This document shows, piece after piece, positions 44,636 through 55,330 of a stretch of 64,000 bases of DNA. Made by a program: the position numbers and the translations under genes. The first letter of the stretch is position 1, and the number at the start of each line of letters is the position of its first letter. Source of the stretch: Adiantum capillus-veneris (lineage: Eukaryota > Streptophyta > Polypodiopsida > Polypodiales > Pteridaceae); NCBI GenBank assembly GCA_014529385.2, contig CM043948.1, positions 20,574,951 to 20,638,950 of the forward strand. The letters are read 5' to 3'. The notes beneath the pieces are model-generated. The model was not told the origin of the DNA and ran no database searches. It was given only the letters and a program-made list of their open reading frames with translations.

Positions 44636-45386
44636 TATGCCCTACACTAAGCTCGGTTAGCACTTTACGCTTCCTTGTGGTGCAATTTCTATCATAGGAA
44701 AGGCAGGGAAGGAGTGTGTGGAGATTTCTGTTTTTTGCGTTTTCTGCATTTTCTGTCAAGTTTCAATTTCTGCTATTGTCTGTGCTTTTTTGCGTTTTAT
44801 GCATTTTCTGTCAAGTTTCAATTTCTGCTATTGTCTGCGGGCGGCAAAATTTTTCGAAAATAAAGAACGTGACTCTTAAAACGGACGGGTTGGTTTGTAT
44901 AAAAGATGACTCTTAAAACGGACGGGTTGGTTTGTATAAAAGATAGATCGGGATCGGGATCATTTCCCCAAGCCCAAGCCCAAGCCCAAGCCCAGGCCCA
45001 TGCCTCAGTCCTCAATCTTATGATATATACTAGACTCACTCTTATATATATACCCTACTCCCTCAAGAGAGAATGAGAGCATGTGGGACAAGTCCTCCAC
45101 TCTCCTCCTTTCTCTTCCCACTTGCACCCTTAGACTTTCTAGTTTGGGCCTAGTTCCCTACTGGAAATTGACAGTTTTAGGGATTTCGAGGGCATAGAGT
45201 GACCAAACGGAGGGCTGTAAAGCACGGCACGACCCTCTGACCGATACGCTCGTTTCGAGCTATCACACGGCCCATTCCACGACACGCTCTAAAAAATCTA
45301 GCAAAAAAACAAACAAAAAACACGCTAAAAACTAGTCACAAGGCCTCCTAGAGCAGCTTTTTGACACCTTAGGGTATCAAAAGCAC
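44636..45386 (+). other. E5 leader with tandem duplications
   Basis: A 55-bp unit is duplicated at 44731-44840 and an exact 37-bp unit at 44871-44944. AAGCCC hexamers run from about 44970 to 45000. No ORF. Confidence 0.8.
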
Positions 45387-47726
45387 ATGCACCTACGCTC
45401 TGGGCGGGTGCTAGAACACGAGCATATTGAGGGTGCCTCTGTTCATACGGGCACCCATTACCCATCCACGATAAGCTCTAGACCCTCAGCGGGGACACAA
45501 GGTAGCACCACCCAAGACCCTAAAATAGCCGCTAGTGATTCCTCCTCCGACTCAGAAATCATGGAAGCATACCCTACCCAAAACACTAAGAGAGAAGGCC
45601 ATGCACCTCCCGAAGCTCCACAGCCTAGTACTAGTATGTTTAGCCGTTTCATGGAAACATTAGGTAGAGCTACTCGCTCGGAACCTGGTGCAAATGAAGC
45701 ACACGAAGGGGGTGGGGAAGTGGACTCTCCTTTCACATCGCACGTGGACCCCACACCCCCAAAGAGTGTCCATGTGGATATCCTACCAACTTCTTACCAA
45801 GAAGGCCCTGTTGAGCTGCCTCCTTCAGAAGTTCCCTCTAGAGTACCGTTGGTGACAAGTAAAACCACGGGGAGCAACATTGCTTCTACCTCACAAGAAA
45901 CTGTTAACACGTCGACTCTAGAAGGATTGTTCATTAATGATCATTGGACATACGACCTCCACACTGAGGTGTTGACGGATCTACACTCTGGCCACGCCTA
46001 CCATGTAGGATGGATAGAGATTGTACAATCCACCTCTAGTGCCACGAGCATCGAAGATCAACAGAAAATGATCTGTAATGTTATCCATGGCATTATTCAA
46101 TCAGAAAGGCAAAACCGAGGGGTAAATATACTCTCAACTGGCCCCATGAGATTTCTGGATACGAGCAAGGCTCAACAGCCTACTCTATCACAAATGGAGA
46201 CTCCTCTAATGAGCCCCATGGACCCATCTTACGTCATTTCACCTGGGGTCTCTATGCAATCTGAGCCTCCGAGCGACAACTTTAGCTTCCCTAACCTAGC
46301 TCAACCCTCTATTAAGGAAAACACAGTGCTCACTCCTGGGATAAGCCTGACAGAGAATGTACCGATGACATCTACGGTTAGCACAGTGCCACTACCTAGT
46401 GTCGTAGTACCTAATATGGGGCCTCGACCGTATGTGCCTCTAGCCCCTTATGCACACATGGCCCCCACACCTCCAATTGTACCACTTGTTCATGCTCCTC
46501 GAGTGCCGCTCCCTAGCTCTTATCCGAGTGGACCTATGCCCGGTTATGTTCCATATCCTGCATCATCTACACATATGCCAAGACCGGCACCCGTCCCTCT
46601 CCCACATATGATTCCAAGAGTACCTCCACCGGCCCTGCCTCCTCACATAGGTGACTTGGCAGCGTTTGCTCAAACCATAGGTCGATCTATCGCGGAAAAT
46701 ATGCGTCACGCATCTGATAGAGAGCCTAGAAGTAAGGCAGTACAAATTGCCAAACTCACACAAAAATTCAATGGGGACAAAGATGCTAGGAAACACATTG
46801 AAGTGTTTGAACAAGTATGTGATTCCTTAGGGGAACGCAACGAACTACATAAGTGCAATACCTTAAGCTTGACATTAAGTGGGAAGGCTGGAGATTGGTA
46901 TAGGACCCTAAGGGTGGACGAGAAAACAATCTACCCTACCCTTCGAAGGTTGTTTCTAAAGGAGTACATACGAGAAGGTGTGCTTTGGGGTGTAGCATCT
47001 CAGCTACAGAAGGCCGAACGTAAGGAAGGAGAGTCAGTAAGGGACTTCATTAGTCGTCTAAAGCACTTAAACTCTCGTTGCCCTTTAAATGAGCGCTTCA
47101 ACAATAACCAACTGCTTGATCGATTCATTCGAGGGTTGAGGAATGAAGGAATCTATAATGGACTAGTGATTAGAGGTATCACAACCTGGGAAGATGTCAC
47201 TGCCAATGCAATCCAACTAGAGGACAACTTGATGATAGTAGGCATGAGGGTGTCTACTGACACGAGATCCACTAGCTCACAAGCCATTGAGTATGAACCC
47301 ATGACTGCAAAGCCCATTGCGAATGAGCCAAAGGTATTTGAGACATTCTTGACAGACCTCACCAAGGCAATCCAAGAGTCTCTTAAGGATAATCGACCCC
47401 CTCAAAATAGTCACATGTATCCAAGAAGGGAGCAAAAATGGTGTTCCATTTGCTTAGGTCCACATAGCACTAGTGAGTGCCCTACGTTTAGAGTAAAATT
47501 TAATGGAACTTGCAACGCATGTGGTAGGTATGGTCACCAAGCTAAGGATTGTTTAATGATCAAATGTATGATGGCAAATAGACCACCTGTAGCCTGGACG
47601 GATGCGCCTCGAGCTCCTGTATTGATGCCTACTCCACCTGTTGAGCAACTACCGCAACACATGGTCCCTAGATCTCAAAATGTTGTACAAGCTACACCGC
47701 TACCACCTCCTGTGCTAGGACCGTAG
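45387..47726 (+). CDS. E5 gag
   Basis: 779 codons starting MHLRSGRVLEHEH. The first 430 residues are disordered, rich in P, S and T, with a proline-dense block (about residues 345-430). The capsid core (about 450-615) has KLTQKFNGDKDARKHIEVF, LSLTLSGKAGDWYRTL and VRDFISRLKHLNSRC. Two knuckles follow: CSICLGPHSTSEC (C-x2-C-x3-H-x4-C) and CNACGRYGHQAKDC (C-x2-C-x4-H-x4-C). It would form particles and package RNA. It ends at TAG 47724, but the same frame continues downstream. Confidence 0.85.
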   Translation: MHLRSGRVLEHEHIEGASVHTGTHYPSTISSRPSAGTQGSTTQDPKIAASDSSSDSEIMEAYPTQNTKREGHAPPEAPQPSTSMFSRFMETLGRATRSEPGANEAHEGGGEVDSPFTSHVDPTPPKSVHVDILPTSYQEGPVELPPSEVPSRVPLVTSKTTGSNIASTSQETVNTSTLEGLFINDHWTYDLHTEVLTDLHSGHAYHVGWIEIVQSTSSATSIEDQQKMICNVIHGIIQSERQNRGVNILSTGPMRFLDTSKAQQPTLSQMETPLMSPMDPSYVISPGVSMQSEPPSDNFSFPNLAQPSIKENTVLTPGISLTENVPMTSTVSTVPLPSVVVPNMGPRPYVPLAPYAHMAPTPPIVPLVHAPRVPLPSSYPSGPMPGYVPYPASSTHMPRPAPVPLPHMIPRVPPPALPPHIGDLAAFAQTIGRSIAENMRHASDREPRSKAVQIAKLTQKFNGDKDARKHIEVFEQVCDSLGERNELHKCNTLSLTLSGKAGDWYRTLRVDEKTIYPTLRRLFLKEYIREGVLWGVASQLQKAERKEGESVRDFISRLKHLNSRCPLNERFNNNQLLDRFIRGLRNEGIYNGLVIRGITTWEDVTANAIQLEDNLMIVGMRVSTDTRSTSSQAIEYEPMTAKPIANEPKVFETFLTDLTKAIQESLKDNRPPQNSHMYPRREQKWCSICLGPHSTSECPTFRVKFNGTCNACGRYGHQAKDCLMIKCMMANRPPVAWTDAPRAPVLMPTPPVEQLPQHMVPRSQNVVQATPLPPPVLGP

Positions 47727-47750
47727 CCCCCACATCCAAGAGTCGCCCCT

Positions 47751-49046
47751 ATGAACCAAGTGGGTTGCGAGCCATCAAATGCTTATCCAGATGGCTGTGA
47801 GGAGGAAATAGACACTAGTATTGCCTACGGTCTTGATACATTGGAAGAGTGTCCTATATACTACATGGAAGATTGTTGGGGACAAGTCAAGCCGGTTTAT
47901 CAAGCTGCTGCTCTCGCATCCAGAGGTCAAAATATCAACACCCAGGCTAGGAGGCCACCTCTTCAATGCTACGAGTGTGGTGGACCACATCGAGCAGCGG
48001 AGTGCCCTATTAGGCTGCAAAAGAATGCTGCACAGATGCAAATGAATCAAGGGAGCACGTCTGCAATGCCAATACTCACATGTAATCGTTGTGGCATAGA
48101 TCACTTGATTGCCCAATGCCCCTATAACCCAAATGCGCCTAAAATCACACCCCTGAATTTGGTCGAAATTGCTAATGTGACATTGCCAATACCACCCGTC
48201 GCACCCGCTTATGCGATTACACGGTCCATGCTTCAAGGGCCAGGCCATATACTCGAAGAGAGAGATACCGCGTCAGTTATCCAAGCAAAGAAAAAGAAGA
48301 CACGAAGGAAGAAGTCGCAGAATACGGAAAATTCAAAGCCAAGTTCCAAAACAAATATAGGAACAGGAGATGACCCCGTGTATATGAATGACCTCGAGGA
48401 TGATTCAGATTCAGTCGAGACAATGGATACTAGAACCAATACCACAAAGGGAAAGACCAACAAAGAAAATCGTAACATGGAACCAAATGAAAACCGAATA
48501 AGAGAAAACCATAAAGAGCCTCTGAAAACACCACAAGTGTTTCCAAATCCAATCCAAGACCCCCAAGATAAACCGCAGGGGCAAGAAGGGAAGAATCGTA
48601 AAAAGAAGATTGGGACGTATCCAAACCCAGTCGACGAGATTGAGCAGGTGAAACATCTAAGAGGTTTAGTGGAGGAGACTCAAAGGAAACTAGAACCAGA
48701 ACCCATGCATGTCAAAATTCATGACACAGTGTTTCCCACGCAAGTTCATCCACCCCACATGAACCATAGACCGTTAGCCATATCTAGTATCATCCAAGAA
48801 GGGAGTGAGGATGGGACATCAGAAAGTGAGCATACACCCTTCTTGTTGGAAAGGATGTTTAACGAAGGAATACCTGATCCCATTGAGGAATATGAGATTC
48901 CATCCTCACCAGTTCCTAGTCAAGGACCTACACCCTGCAAAACGCCAATGAATGTTACCAAACTAGTGGACTTCATGTCTTCTGAGGTCCGAACCACGAT
49001 CATAGCAAAGCTGTATGGAGATCCTGAGTTATTCCTTGCACTTTGA
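47751..49046 (+). CDS. E5 gag-pro continuation with two more zinc knuckles
   Basis: 431 codons in the same frame as gag, separated only by the TAG at 47724. It has knuckles CYECGGPHRAAEC and CNRCGIDHLIAQC (both C-x2-C-x3-H-x4-C), a basic patch (KKKKTRRKK) and a long charged linker. It ends with YGDPELFLAL just before TGA 49044-49046. It corresponds in position to the E2 segment between gag and protease. Confidence 0.75.
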   Translation: MNQVGCEPSNAYPDGCEEEIDTSIAYGLDTLEECPIYYMEDCWGQVKPVYQAAALASRGQNINTQARRPPLQCYECGGPHRAAECPIRLQKNAAQMQMNQGSTSAMPILTCNRCGIDHLIAQCPYNPNAPKITPLNLVEIANVTLPIPPVAPAYAITRSMLQGPGHILEERDTASVIQAKKKKTRRKKSQNTENSKPSSKTNIGTGDDPVYMNDLEDDSDSVETMDTRTNTTKGKTNKENRNMEPNENRIRENHKEPLKTPQVFPNPIQDPQDKPQGQEGKNRKKKIGTYPNPVDEIEQVKHLRGLVEETQRKLEPEPMHVKIHDTVFPTQVHPPHMNHRPLAISSIIQEGSEDGTSESEHTPFLLERMFNEGIPDPIEEYEIPSSPVPSQGPTPCKTPMNVTKLVDFMSSEVRTTIIAKLYGDPELFLAL

Positions 49047-49115
49047 GCATTCCTTAACGGAGAGCTACGAACGGGATTACCGCAGTTTGCGCAACCAAAT
49101 AGGCCTGACTCGATT

Positions 49116-49979
49116 ATGATTGATGAGAAAAATCATGTGCAATCACTTGACTTAGATGGACACGAGTCTGTGATCGAGGTACCCATTAACGAATTAGGGC
49201 AGTATTTTGAAGGCGACGAGTCTAATGCGACCCTACCCATCACTACCAAGGGATTAACTATAAAGGGAATTCTTGTTGGTGGTGCGGGAGTTAGCATCAT
49301 TACAAAAGATTGTTGGGAATCCATGGGAAAACCCCGCCTCAGTGTTACTAACATTGTGGTAAAGATGGCAAATGGTAACATAGCCAAACCTATGGGGATG
49401 CTCAAGGATCTTAAGATCAAAGTTTTAGGACACAAGGTACGACATACGTTCATTGTAATGGATTTCTCTAAACACCTTATGTCATATGAAATGATTTTAG
49501 GACGACCATTCATGAGGGAAGCACAAATGGTTCATGATTGGTCTAAAAATCATGTCTATTTGCAATTCCAAGACTCTGTCCTTAGAGTGGATTTGGTGAC
49601 TGGTAAGGTACACCCCTTAGGGAGTAAAACCATTATTGATCATCGCTCTGACACCACAGTTCACTCAGCCCCACTACAATATTGTTACACTTGTAAGAAG
49701 GATACAGACATTGGCCAAGATTCTCCTTATATGGATATCCTACCTGGGATGACTGAGTCGGACAATGTGGATTGGGTCCACCTAGCATCAACCATAGACA
49801 CTTGGGGAAATAGGGGGACGACCTGGGTAACACTTGAGGGGGATGAAATTCCTATACCCTTAAATATGCTACAAGCAATTCATATCGCTTCCAACAAGAC
49901 TCATCCTAAGGTAACGAAGAAAACATACAAGTGGGTCCCTAAAGCTTCTTTAGTGACCATAGCTAGTGCTAAAAAATAG
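49116..49979 (+). CDS. E5 retropepsin-like domain, catalytic Asp lost
   Basis: 287 codons, same frame. The active-site loop reads ILVGGAGVSIIT: the family's Asp is Val (GTT, 49275-49277), and GGAGV is kept. MILGRPFMREAQMVHDW follows about 80 residues later, as in the E2 first protease. With no Asp the domain should not cleave. The end, KKTYKWVPKA, is followed by TAG 49977-49979. Confidence 0.8.
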   Translation: MIDEKNHVQSLDLDGHESVIEVPINELGQYFEGDESNATLPITTKGLTIKGILVGGAGVSIITKDCWESMGKPRLSVTNIVVKMANGNIAKPMGMLKDLKIKVLGHKVRHTFIVMDFSKHLMSYEMILGRPFMREAQMVHDWSKNHVYLQFQDSVLRVDLVTGKVHPLGSKTIIDHRSDTTVHSAPLQYCYTCKKDTDIGQDSPYMDILPGMTESDNVDWVHLASTIDTWGNRGTTWVTLEGDEIPIPLNMLQAIHIASNKTHPKVTKKTYKWVPKASLVTIASAKK

Positions 49980-50024
49980 AAGCCTTGTAAGAAACGTACC
50001 ACTCGCTCCAAGAAAAGTAAGAAA

Positions 50025-50567
50025 ATGTTGCGATGGATCCCTAAACGACTATTGGAAGCCCAAGGCTACTATCAAGGAAATGATCAAATCTGGGTGCCAA
50101 AACGAAGATTGTGCTCTTACCTATCACCTGACCTAAGTGAGCCCAATCCCGTAGCTCCAAAACGAATCAATGATCGTGGAAAGGAAAAAATCACAGAATG
50201 CTACACACCCGCTCCCGAGCTAGTTTGGGTACCAAAGAAAGAACGATTTGTTCCACCTAGCTCAGGAAGGGGGGAGTCCCATGAAGATTCTAGCTCCTCA
50301 TGTAATACATCCATAGAGGTAAAAGCTTCTACACAGCCTCCATCTATAGTAGTGGACCTCCATGAAGCTACAAAAGAATCCACACCTCCCAGTGTTCAAG
50401 AATCACCTGATGAACCACTTCAAGTTCGATCCTGGGAGAGTACCTTACCACCCTTGCAACTTGACGAGGCACCTAGGGTAATAGAAAACTACTGGCAAAA
50501 ATCCTCACCTATTACCAACTGGAACAATTGGTTTCAAAGGGTGACAAGCTCATTTCAAACAGTATGA
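50025..50567 (+). CDS. E5 C-terminal W-x-P-K repeat region
   Basis: 180 codons in the same frame. Contains LRWIPKRLLEAQ, QIWVPKRRLC and LVWVPKKERF, three spaced W-[VI]-P-K repeats; a fourth ends the previous ORF. The E2 tail after its second protease-like domain has similar repeats. The rest is Ser/Pro/Glu-rich. The repeats may be short binding motifs; no function is known to me. Confidence 0.65.
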   Translation: MLRWIPKRLLEAQGYYQGNDQIWVPKRRLCSYLSPDLSEPNPVAPKRINDRGKEKITECYTPAPELVWVPKKERFVPPSSGRGESHEDSSSSCNTSIEVKASTQPPSIVVDLHEATKESTPPSVQESPDEPLQVRSWESTLPPLQLDEAPRVIENYWQKSSPITNWNNWFQRVTSSFQTV

Positions 50568-50574
50568 TCTACCC

Positions 50575-50588
50575 AAGGAAGGGGGGAG
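50575..50588 (+). other. E5 internal polypurine tract
   Basis: AAGGAAGGGGGGAG followed by TGTTTGTGG, 8 bases after the last stop. The same string followed by TGTTTGGCGG marks the E2 3' LTR start. Confidence 0.65.
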
Positions 50589-52186
50589 TGTTTGTGGACA
50601 TCCATCATTCATTTGTTTCCCTCTCAACCTTTTTCCCTGACCTCTCAATCACCAATCTTAGGGAATGTACATATAAAGCTTTATACTCACAAAAAAACAA
50701 AAAATAAAGAGCAAGAGCAATTAGCAAACGAGTATGCACAATAAAAGTCAAAACATTGACTCAGACCTACACATGTCACATCTGGTACAGTGAAACAGAA
50801 ACCTATGCCATAAAACACCTTTGATCCTCATCACTTGAGTGATGGAGGGTAAGGTAAGATTAGTACGATAGGAGTGTTTCTGTTTTAGAGTTGAGAGATT
50901 AGCGAAGTTCTCTTTTCCCACTAATGTGCCTCCTGGAGGTATTCCTTTTGTTTCCTAGTGTGTACAGGAGCGTGTTGCTATTGATAGGATTTGGACCTTC
51001 ATGGAACATTTCTCTCGTTCACACTTCAAATCAAGCGCGAGCATCGACACAAACAGGTGTTTCTTGTCCATTAGCATTGCCCTTATCTTTTTTGCATCCA
51101 TGTTTGTCTGCTTTGATTGTGATTGGTAGCATAATATTCAGCGCATTGGCTTAGTATCAAACATTTAATTCAATGTAATGTTTTGTCATAATCAGTTGTC
51201 TAGGTTTAAAAATCAAGCAGTCCGACTAAGCTAGTTTGACCAAGCTAGATATTAGAAATCTTCTCTTAATACCATGGGGAATGCCTTCCTAATAATCAAT
51301 GGTTACTTAGGTTCTTAATCCGATTTAGGCAGCATTGTGTGAAATGTACTAGGGCTTTCTAGTGGGCTTAACCCTAGTGACCTTTAGTTTAAGTATTATA
51401 AAGGGAGTTTACTAATGTGATGAGCCTGGGGAGGGTAACAATGTTATATGACCCCCCAAAGTTACAAAATTAAAATGTTGAAAATGAACAAACAAAAAAT
51501 CAAAGTGCCACAATGTAAAATCTTACGCTGGAAGAGAAATCTCAGCTTGAATTGGTACTTCACTCACATGTATCGCCTATGGTACTAGAGCCCTAGAGGT
51601 TCCCAGTGTGGGCGCTTTTCCTTGAAAAGCAAAAAACCCAAGGCATACAAAATAAGCACACACATCAAATTGAATCAATGTGAAAAGACTTTGGGGGGTC
51701 AAAGAAAAAGTAATCAGTCAGGCGATGATTTCATGAGAAATTCCTTTTATGGTAGCTTAACTACAAGGTTTTCTAGATATAGCCTCTAGTCAGCCCTCGA
51801 ACATGAATACTTGGCTCTCGCGATTAAACAACTTAATTGACCACTGAAAATTCAGAAGCTTACCCATGGTATTAATATTCGATCTCTAGTGCCTTTCGAC
51901 CGTCAAATTAGCGACCCCAGACTTGTTTAATTTTTTACCTTTACATCTGTTTATGCATTTGATTACATTGCAATTTAATGTTCATTGCTACCAAATTGTT
52001 TGAAATTCTTTTACCAATCAATTTTTCTACCTAAAACTGCATATGCTTTTCAAGAGAATGCAATTACTGTGCCAATGCTGTTTGATTTTGCAGTGACTGA
52101 AGAAGGCTAAGGACATTCATCTCAAATGCTCTTCCACCTCGACGACCCAGCTTCAACTCAATAGCTTCCGAGGACGGAATCTACAT
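50589..52186 (+). other. E5 3' non-coding region
   Basis: About 1.6 kb with no supported ORF. It may include remains of an LTR of another family, because it starts with TGTTTGTGG after a polypurine tract. Confidence 0.4.
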
Positions 52187-52200
52187 CAGGAAGGGGGGCA
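52187..52200 (+). other. E5 polypurine tract
   Basis: CAGGAAGGGGGGCA directly before the 3' LTR. Confidence 0.8.
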
Positions 52201-52495
52201 TGTTAACCCTCACGGCTCACGGACACCCATCACCTACGACGGACGTGTATTATGTATTTGATAGAGTCAGGTACCGGGCTTGTCGGACCAATAGGAAAAG
52301 GGTAGGAGTGATCGCCAATGAGAGGCGCACTCTAACACGAACATGCTAGGGTTAGTTGGCTAAGCATGGGCGCCCAAGTGTGAATGGGGTGAGCTCCTAT
52401 AAAAGCCAACTAAACCTAATTTTTACTCATTCTCTCATTTGTGCAATAGAAGAGTGCTCTTGCTCCATCTCCATCTTCTTCTTCTTCACCTCCTC

Positions 52496-52530
<35 letters not shown>

Positions 52531-52781
52531 GGAGAGTGTGTGTGCGATCGAGCATTACGAAGGCAAGACGGCGGCGAAGCGGTTGAGCGTGGTACGACTG
52601 CAGCTTCTTCTTCATCGCGGCGAGGAATCCACCACGAAGGCGAGCGTAGAGCGGTGAGTGACACACCCTTTGCTCTCTTGAGCTTGCTAGTTTAGGCTTG
52701 TTGTGTGCTTGGAGCCGTTTGTGGCTCGCACACGGTGTATTGGCAAGTCCCTTGCTTCGACAGTGCGGCAAGGAGCGCACA
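52201..52781 (+). repeat. E5 3' LTR
   Basis: 581 bp, about 99% identical to the 5' LTR by eye. The open frames in it duplicate those of the other LTR and are not genes. Confidence 0.95.
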
Positions 52782-54559
52782 TTTTTGGCTGGTTTGTGGC
52801 TGGTTTATGGCCAATTATTAAAGAGAAGGTGAAGGGAAGGTTTTCTAATACGTATGAGGTAGCAGTTGAAGTAGCCCACCTTAAGGATAAGAAGTTGCGT
52901 CTACAAGCCAGGACGTATAAACTGACAAAGTCTATTTCCCACCTTGCAAATGCCCATTGCTGTGGTGCAATTATCAATGAAGTGCACGTAATTATCATGT
53001 AATGAGGTGATGATTATTCATAAATCTTGTTTGTGTTTTGCTTGAATTTGTGCGATTTGGACTCTAGTGAGTGTGTCGTTGGCTATGGATGGTTCAATCA
53101 TGCATGGTTTGAGAATAGACCACACCCTCATAATTTTTTCTACCAGGTATGGGGGAAAAAGGGATTGAAAAATTACCAGTCAGATGGTGCATGCATAAAA
53201 TGGCCGTTAGACACGCTAGGAGCTTGGAGACTGATCATGGTGACTTGCAATGGACTCAAAATGGGATTAAATTTGACTTGGTGCCTGTTTCAAGTCCGCC
53301 CCGTGGGCTCCAAGAGTGTGTGTCCGCCCTTCCTTTTTAAAGGGTGGCCCCCCTTTGACTTCTTAAGGCCTCTCCCTATTTAGGGAGCCATCTCACGATC
53401 TGGTCAGTAGAGAGTGAAAGCACACACTCAAGAAAACTTCATGGAATTAAATGTATAATGTGACACACATACACACACTTAAGGCTCATCTTTACTGTAG
53501 AACCAGAATGTACATAAATGCGCACACACATACACACACACACCTAGTAATAGTAAGAGATTATGAGTTTAATTAGTGGGGCTAACGATTTCCAATTGGG
53601 GAGCTTGAAGTCTCTATAGAGAGCATATGAGGAGCACTTCGAGATGAGGTGAACAACGCTTGGTGATTGTGAATTTGGGAAGATTAATTAGAGATGCAAA
53701 AACTCACAACATTGACACGCAAAAATGCAACCTAAATGCATATGTCAATCATTAATGAAAACCTTAATTTGCTACTAATCATGAGTTGATCTCATGGATG
53801 AGGGTAGTGTCTCACAATGAACATGCCCAAAATCCATGAGATTTGCAATGCAATTGTGTAGATTATTGCTACTATTACCTAATGAGAAGAGAGTAACTAA
53901 TTATGGTAACAAATAAGAAAATTTTAGTTGCACCAAAAAACTTGATACCAATTGTTGAGTTAGGGTGATCAACAAGGCTAGCATTCATAATGACATAGTA
54001 GATAATTACACTAATGATGAGAGAGAGAAAGAGTGTAGACTCAAATTGACAACTTAATTAGAAATGAATTAAATTATTGGTGTGTACAAATGAGCTACTT
54101 AAGTAGCTACAAAGCATGGCTAGGTGCACCTCTCAAGGGTCACAATGCACTATTCCCAAGGGTCAAGGGGAAACTCTCCAAACGTCAAGAGTGGATCCAT
54201 AGAATGTGGAAAATCCATGCTAATTAGGATGATCATTTGGACTTTGTGAAATTGGCATGCCATGTGTGCTAGGCCATGTGCCCTCACATGCTCACAGGGT
54301 GACTAGATTGTTGGTTGTACAAGAGGTCATGCCCATACAAGTTGAGAGATCTAGGCCCATCTAGGCCAAAGGGCATAATCCCAATAGTATCTACCTCTCA
54401 TTTCGTCCTTAGCTTCTCGTTTTCTCCTATACCTATTTTTCCATCTACTACATTGATTGAATAAGTCAAAGCATTTTTCTTCTCCTCCATGTAGTGGCAA
54501 AGTTTTCCCTTACATGCTCTTTCTAGGAGTTCAACTTTTCCATAGTCAATGTTTCCTCA
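52782..54559. other. Unassigned sequence right of E5
   Basis: No gene recognised. A few short frames lie near 52700-53380, with AC-rich DNA near 53460-53545 and AT-rich DNA beyond. Confidence 0.35.
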
Positions 54560-55330
54560 TCTAGCTCATGTATAGAATTATAGTAATCGTTAGAGAAAAG
54601 TTGTTGGTGTTATATAATGGTTACCATTTGGATTGGAGTAATTTTATAGCCCTCTTCATAACAGAATTTGGTGGGAGTGGATTCGTTGACACAAACATGA
54701 ATGGTTGCTTATATTTGAGTCCATTCAAATGGCTCAAAAAGATGTTCAGGAAATGGTCCTAATACGTAGTCTACATCCTTTAATTCTCTTCCAAGGTACA
54801 ATCTGTTTACTTTAAACTCCCATTCTCTAAATCTCCACATATCCAAATAGGATGTTTTAGTTTATCCATGATGGAAAAAATAATATTTTACCCTAAATTA
54901 ATTGAACCTGCCTCATAAAAGGTCATCCCAAAATGATTTCATAGTTCAATTCTTGATGGTAGTCAATCCCACAAGAGCTGACTATCACATTTTTCAATAA
55001 TCCCATTGGAAGTTTAATGTGACCATCTACCAATTGCAATTTTATTCTTGATTGTCTTATTGCAAATCTATCCCAAGCTTACTATATGGATTTGGTGGCT
55101 ACAAAAATGCAAGCCCCACTGTCTAGTATTGCCATGGTTTTGACCTCTTTGTACTCCACACAAAGTGTTTTATTCCCTTCATTTTGCCTTTGTAATAATC
55201 TCCTATCCTATTCATCTAAGCAGAAATGACAAGCTTATCCCAACATTCTTCTCGTTTTAAAGCTTTGGTTTTTCTCATCGTTACCCCTGTGATCCCCACT
55301 TTTTGAAAGCCATTTTGTTGCTATGTTCTT
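54560..55330 (-). pseudogene. Ty3 protease-linker relic related to E2
   Basis: On the minus strand, near 55050-55135, it reads MAILDSGACIFVATKSI (DSGA at 55112-55123), then QLVDGHIKLPMGLLKNV and EIILG near 54920. These match in order the protease of E2 at 28985-29400. The DNA at 54669-54800 resembles the E2 linker at 28740-28880. Several stops and shifts make it a relic. Its active site DSGA is intact, unlike that of E2. Confidence 0.7.

Larger units (their letters stand above)
44033..52781 (+). mobile_element. E5: non-autonomous Ty3/gypsy element (gag and protease only), young
   Basis: Two LTRs of 581 bp (44033-44613, 52201-52781) differ at six positions by eye. A tRNA-Asp-like primer site follows the 5' LTR (44618-44635) and a polypurine tract precedes the 3' LTR (52187-52200). 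One reading frame from 45387 to 50567 encodes gag, four zinc knuckles and a retropepsin-like domain. There is no RT, RNase H or integrase. No 5-bp target duplication is evident: GTCGC lies on the left and TTTTT on the right. E5 must be moved by enzymes of a partner; E2-type elements share its gag start and W-x-P-K tail. Confidence 0.85.

Noticed and set aside
44188-44759. Paired ORFs repeated at 52356-52780
   Set aside because: Inside the E5 LTRs; no coding signature.
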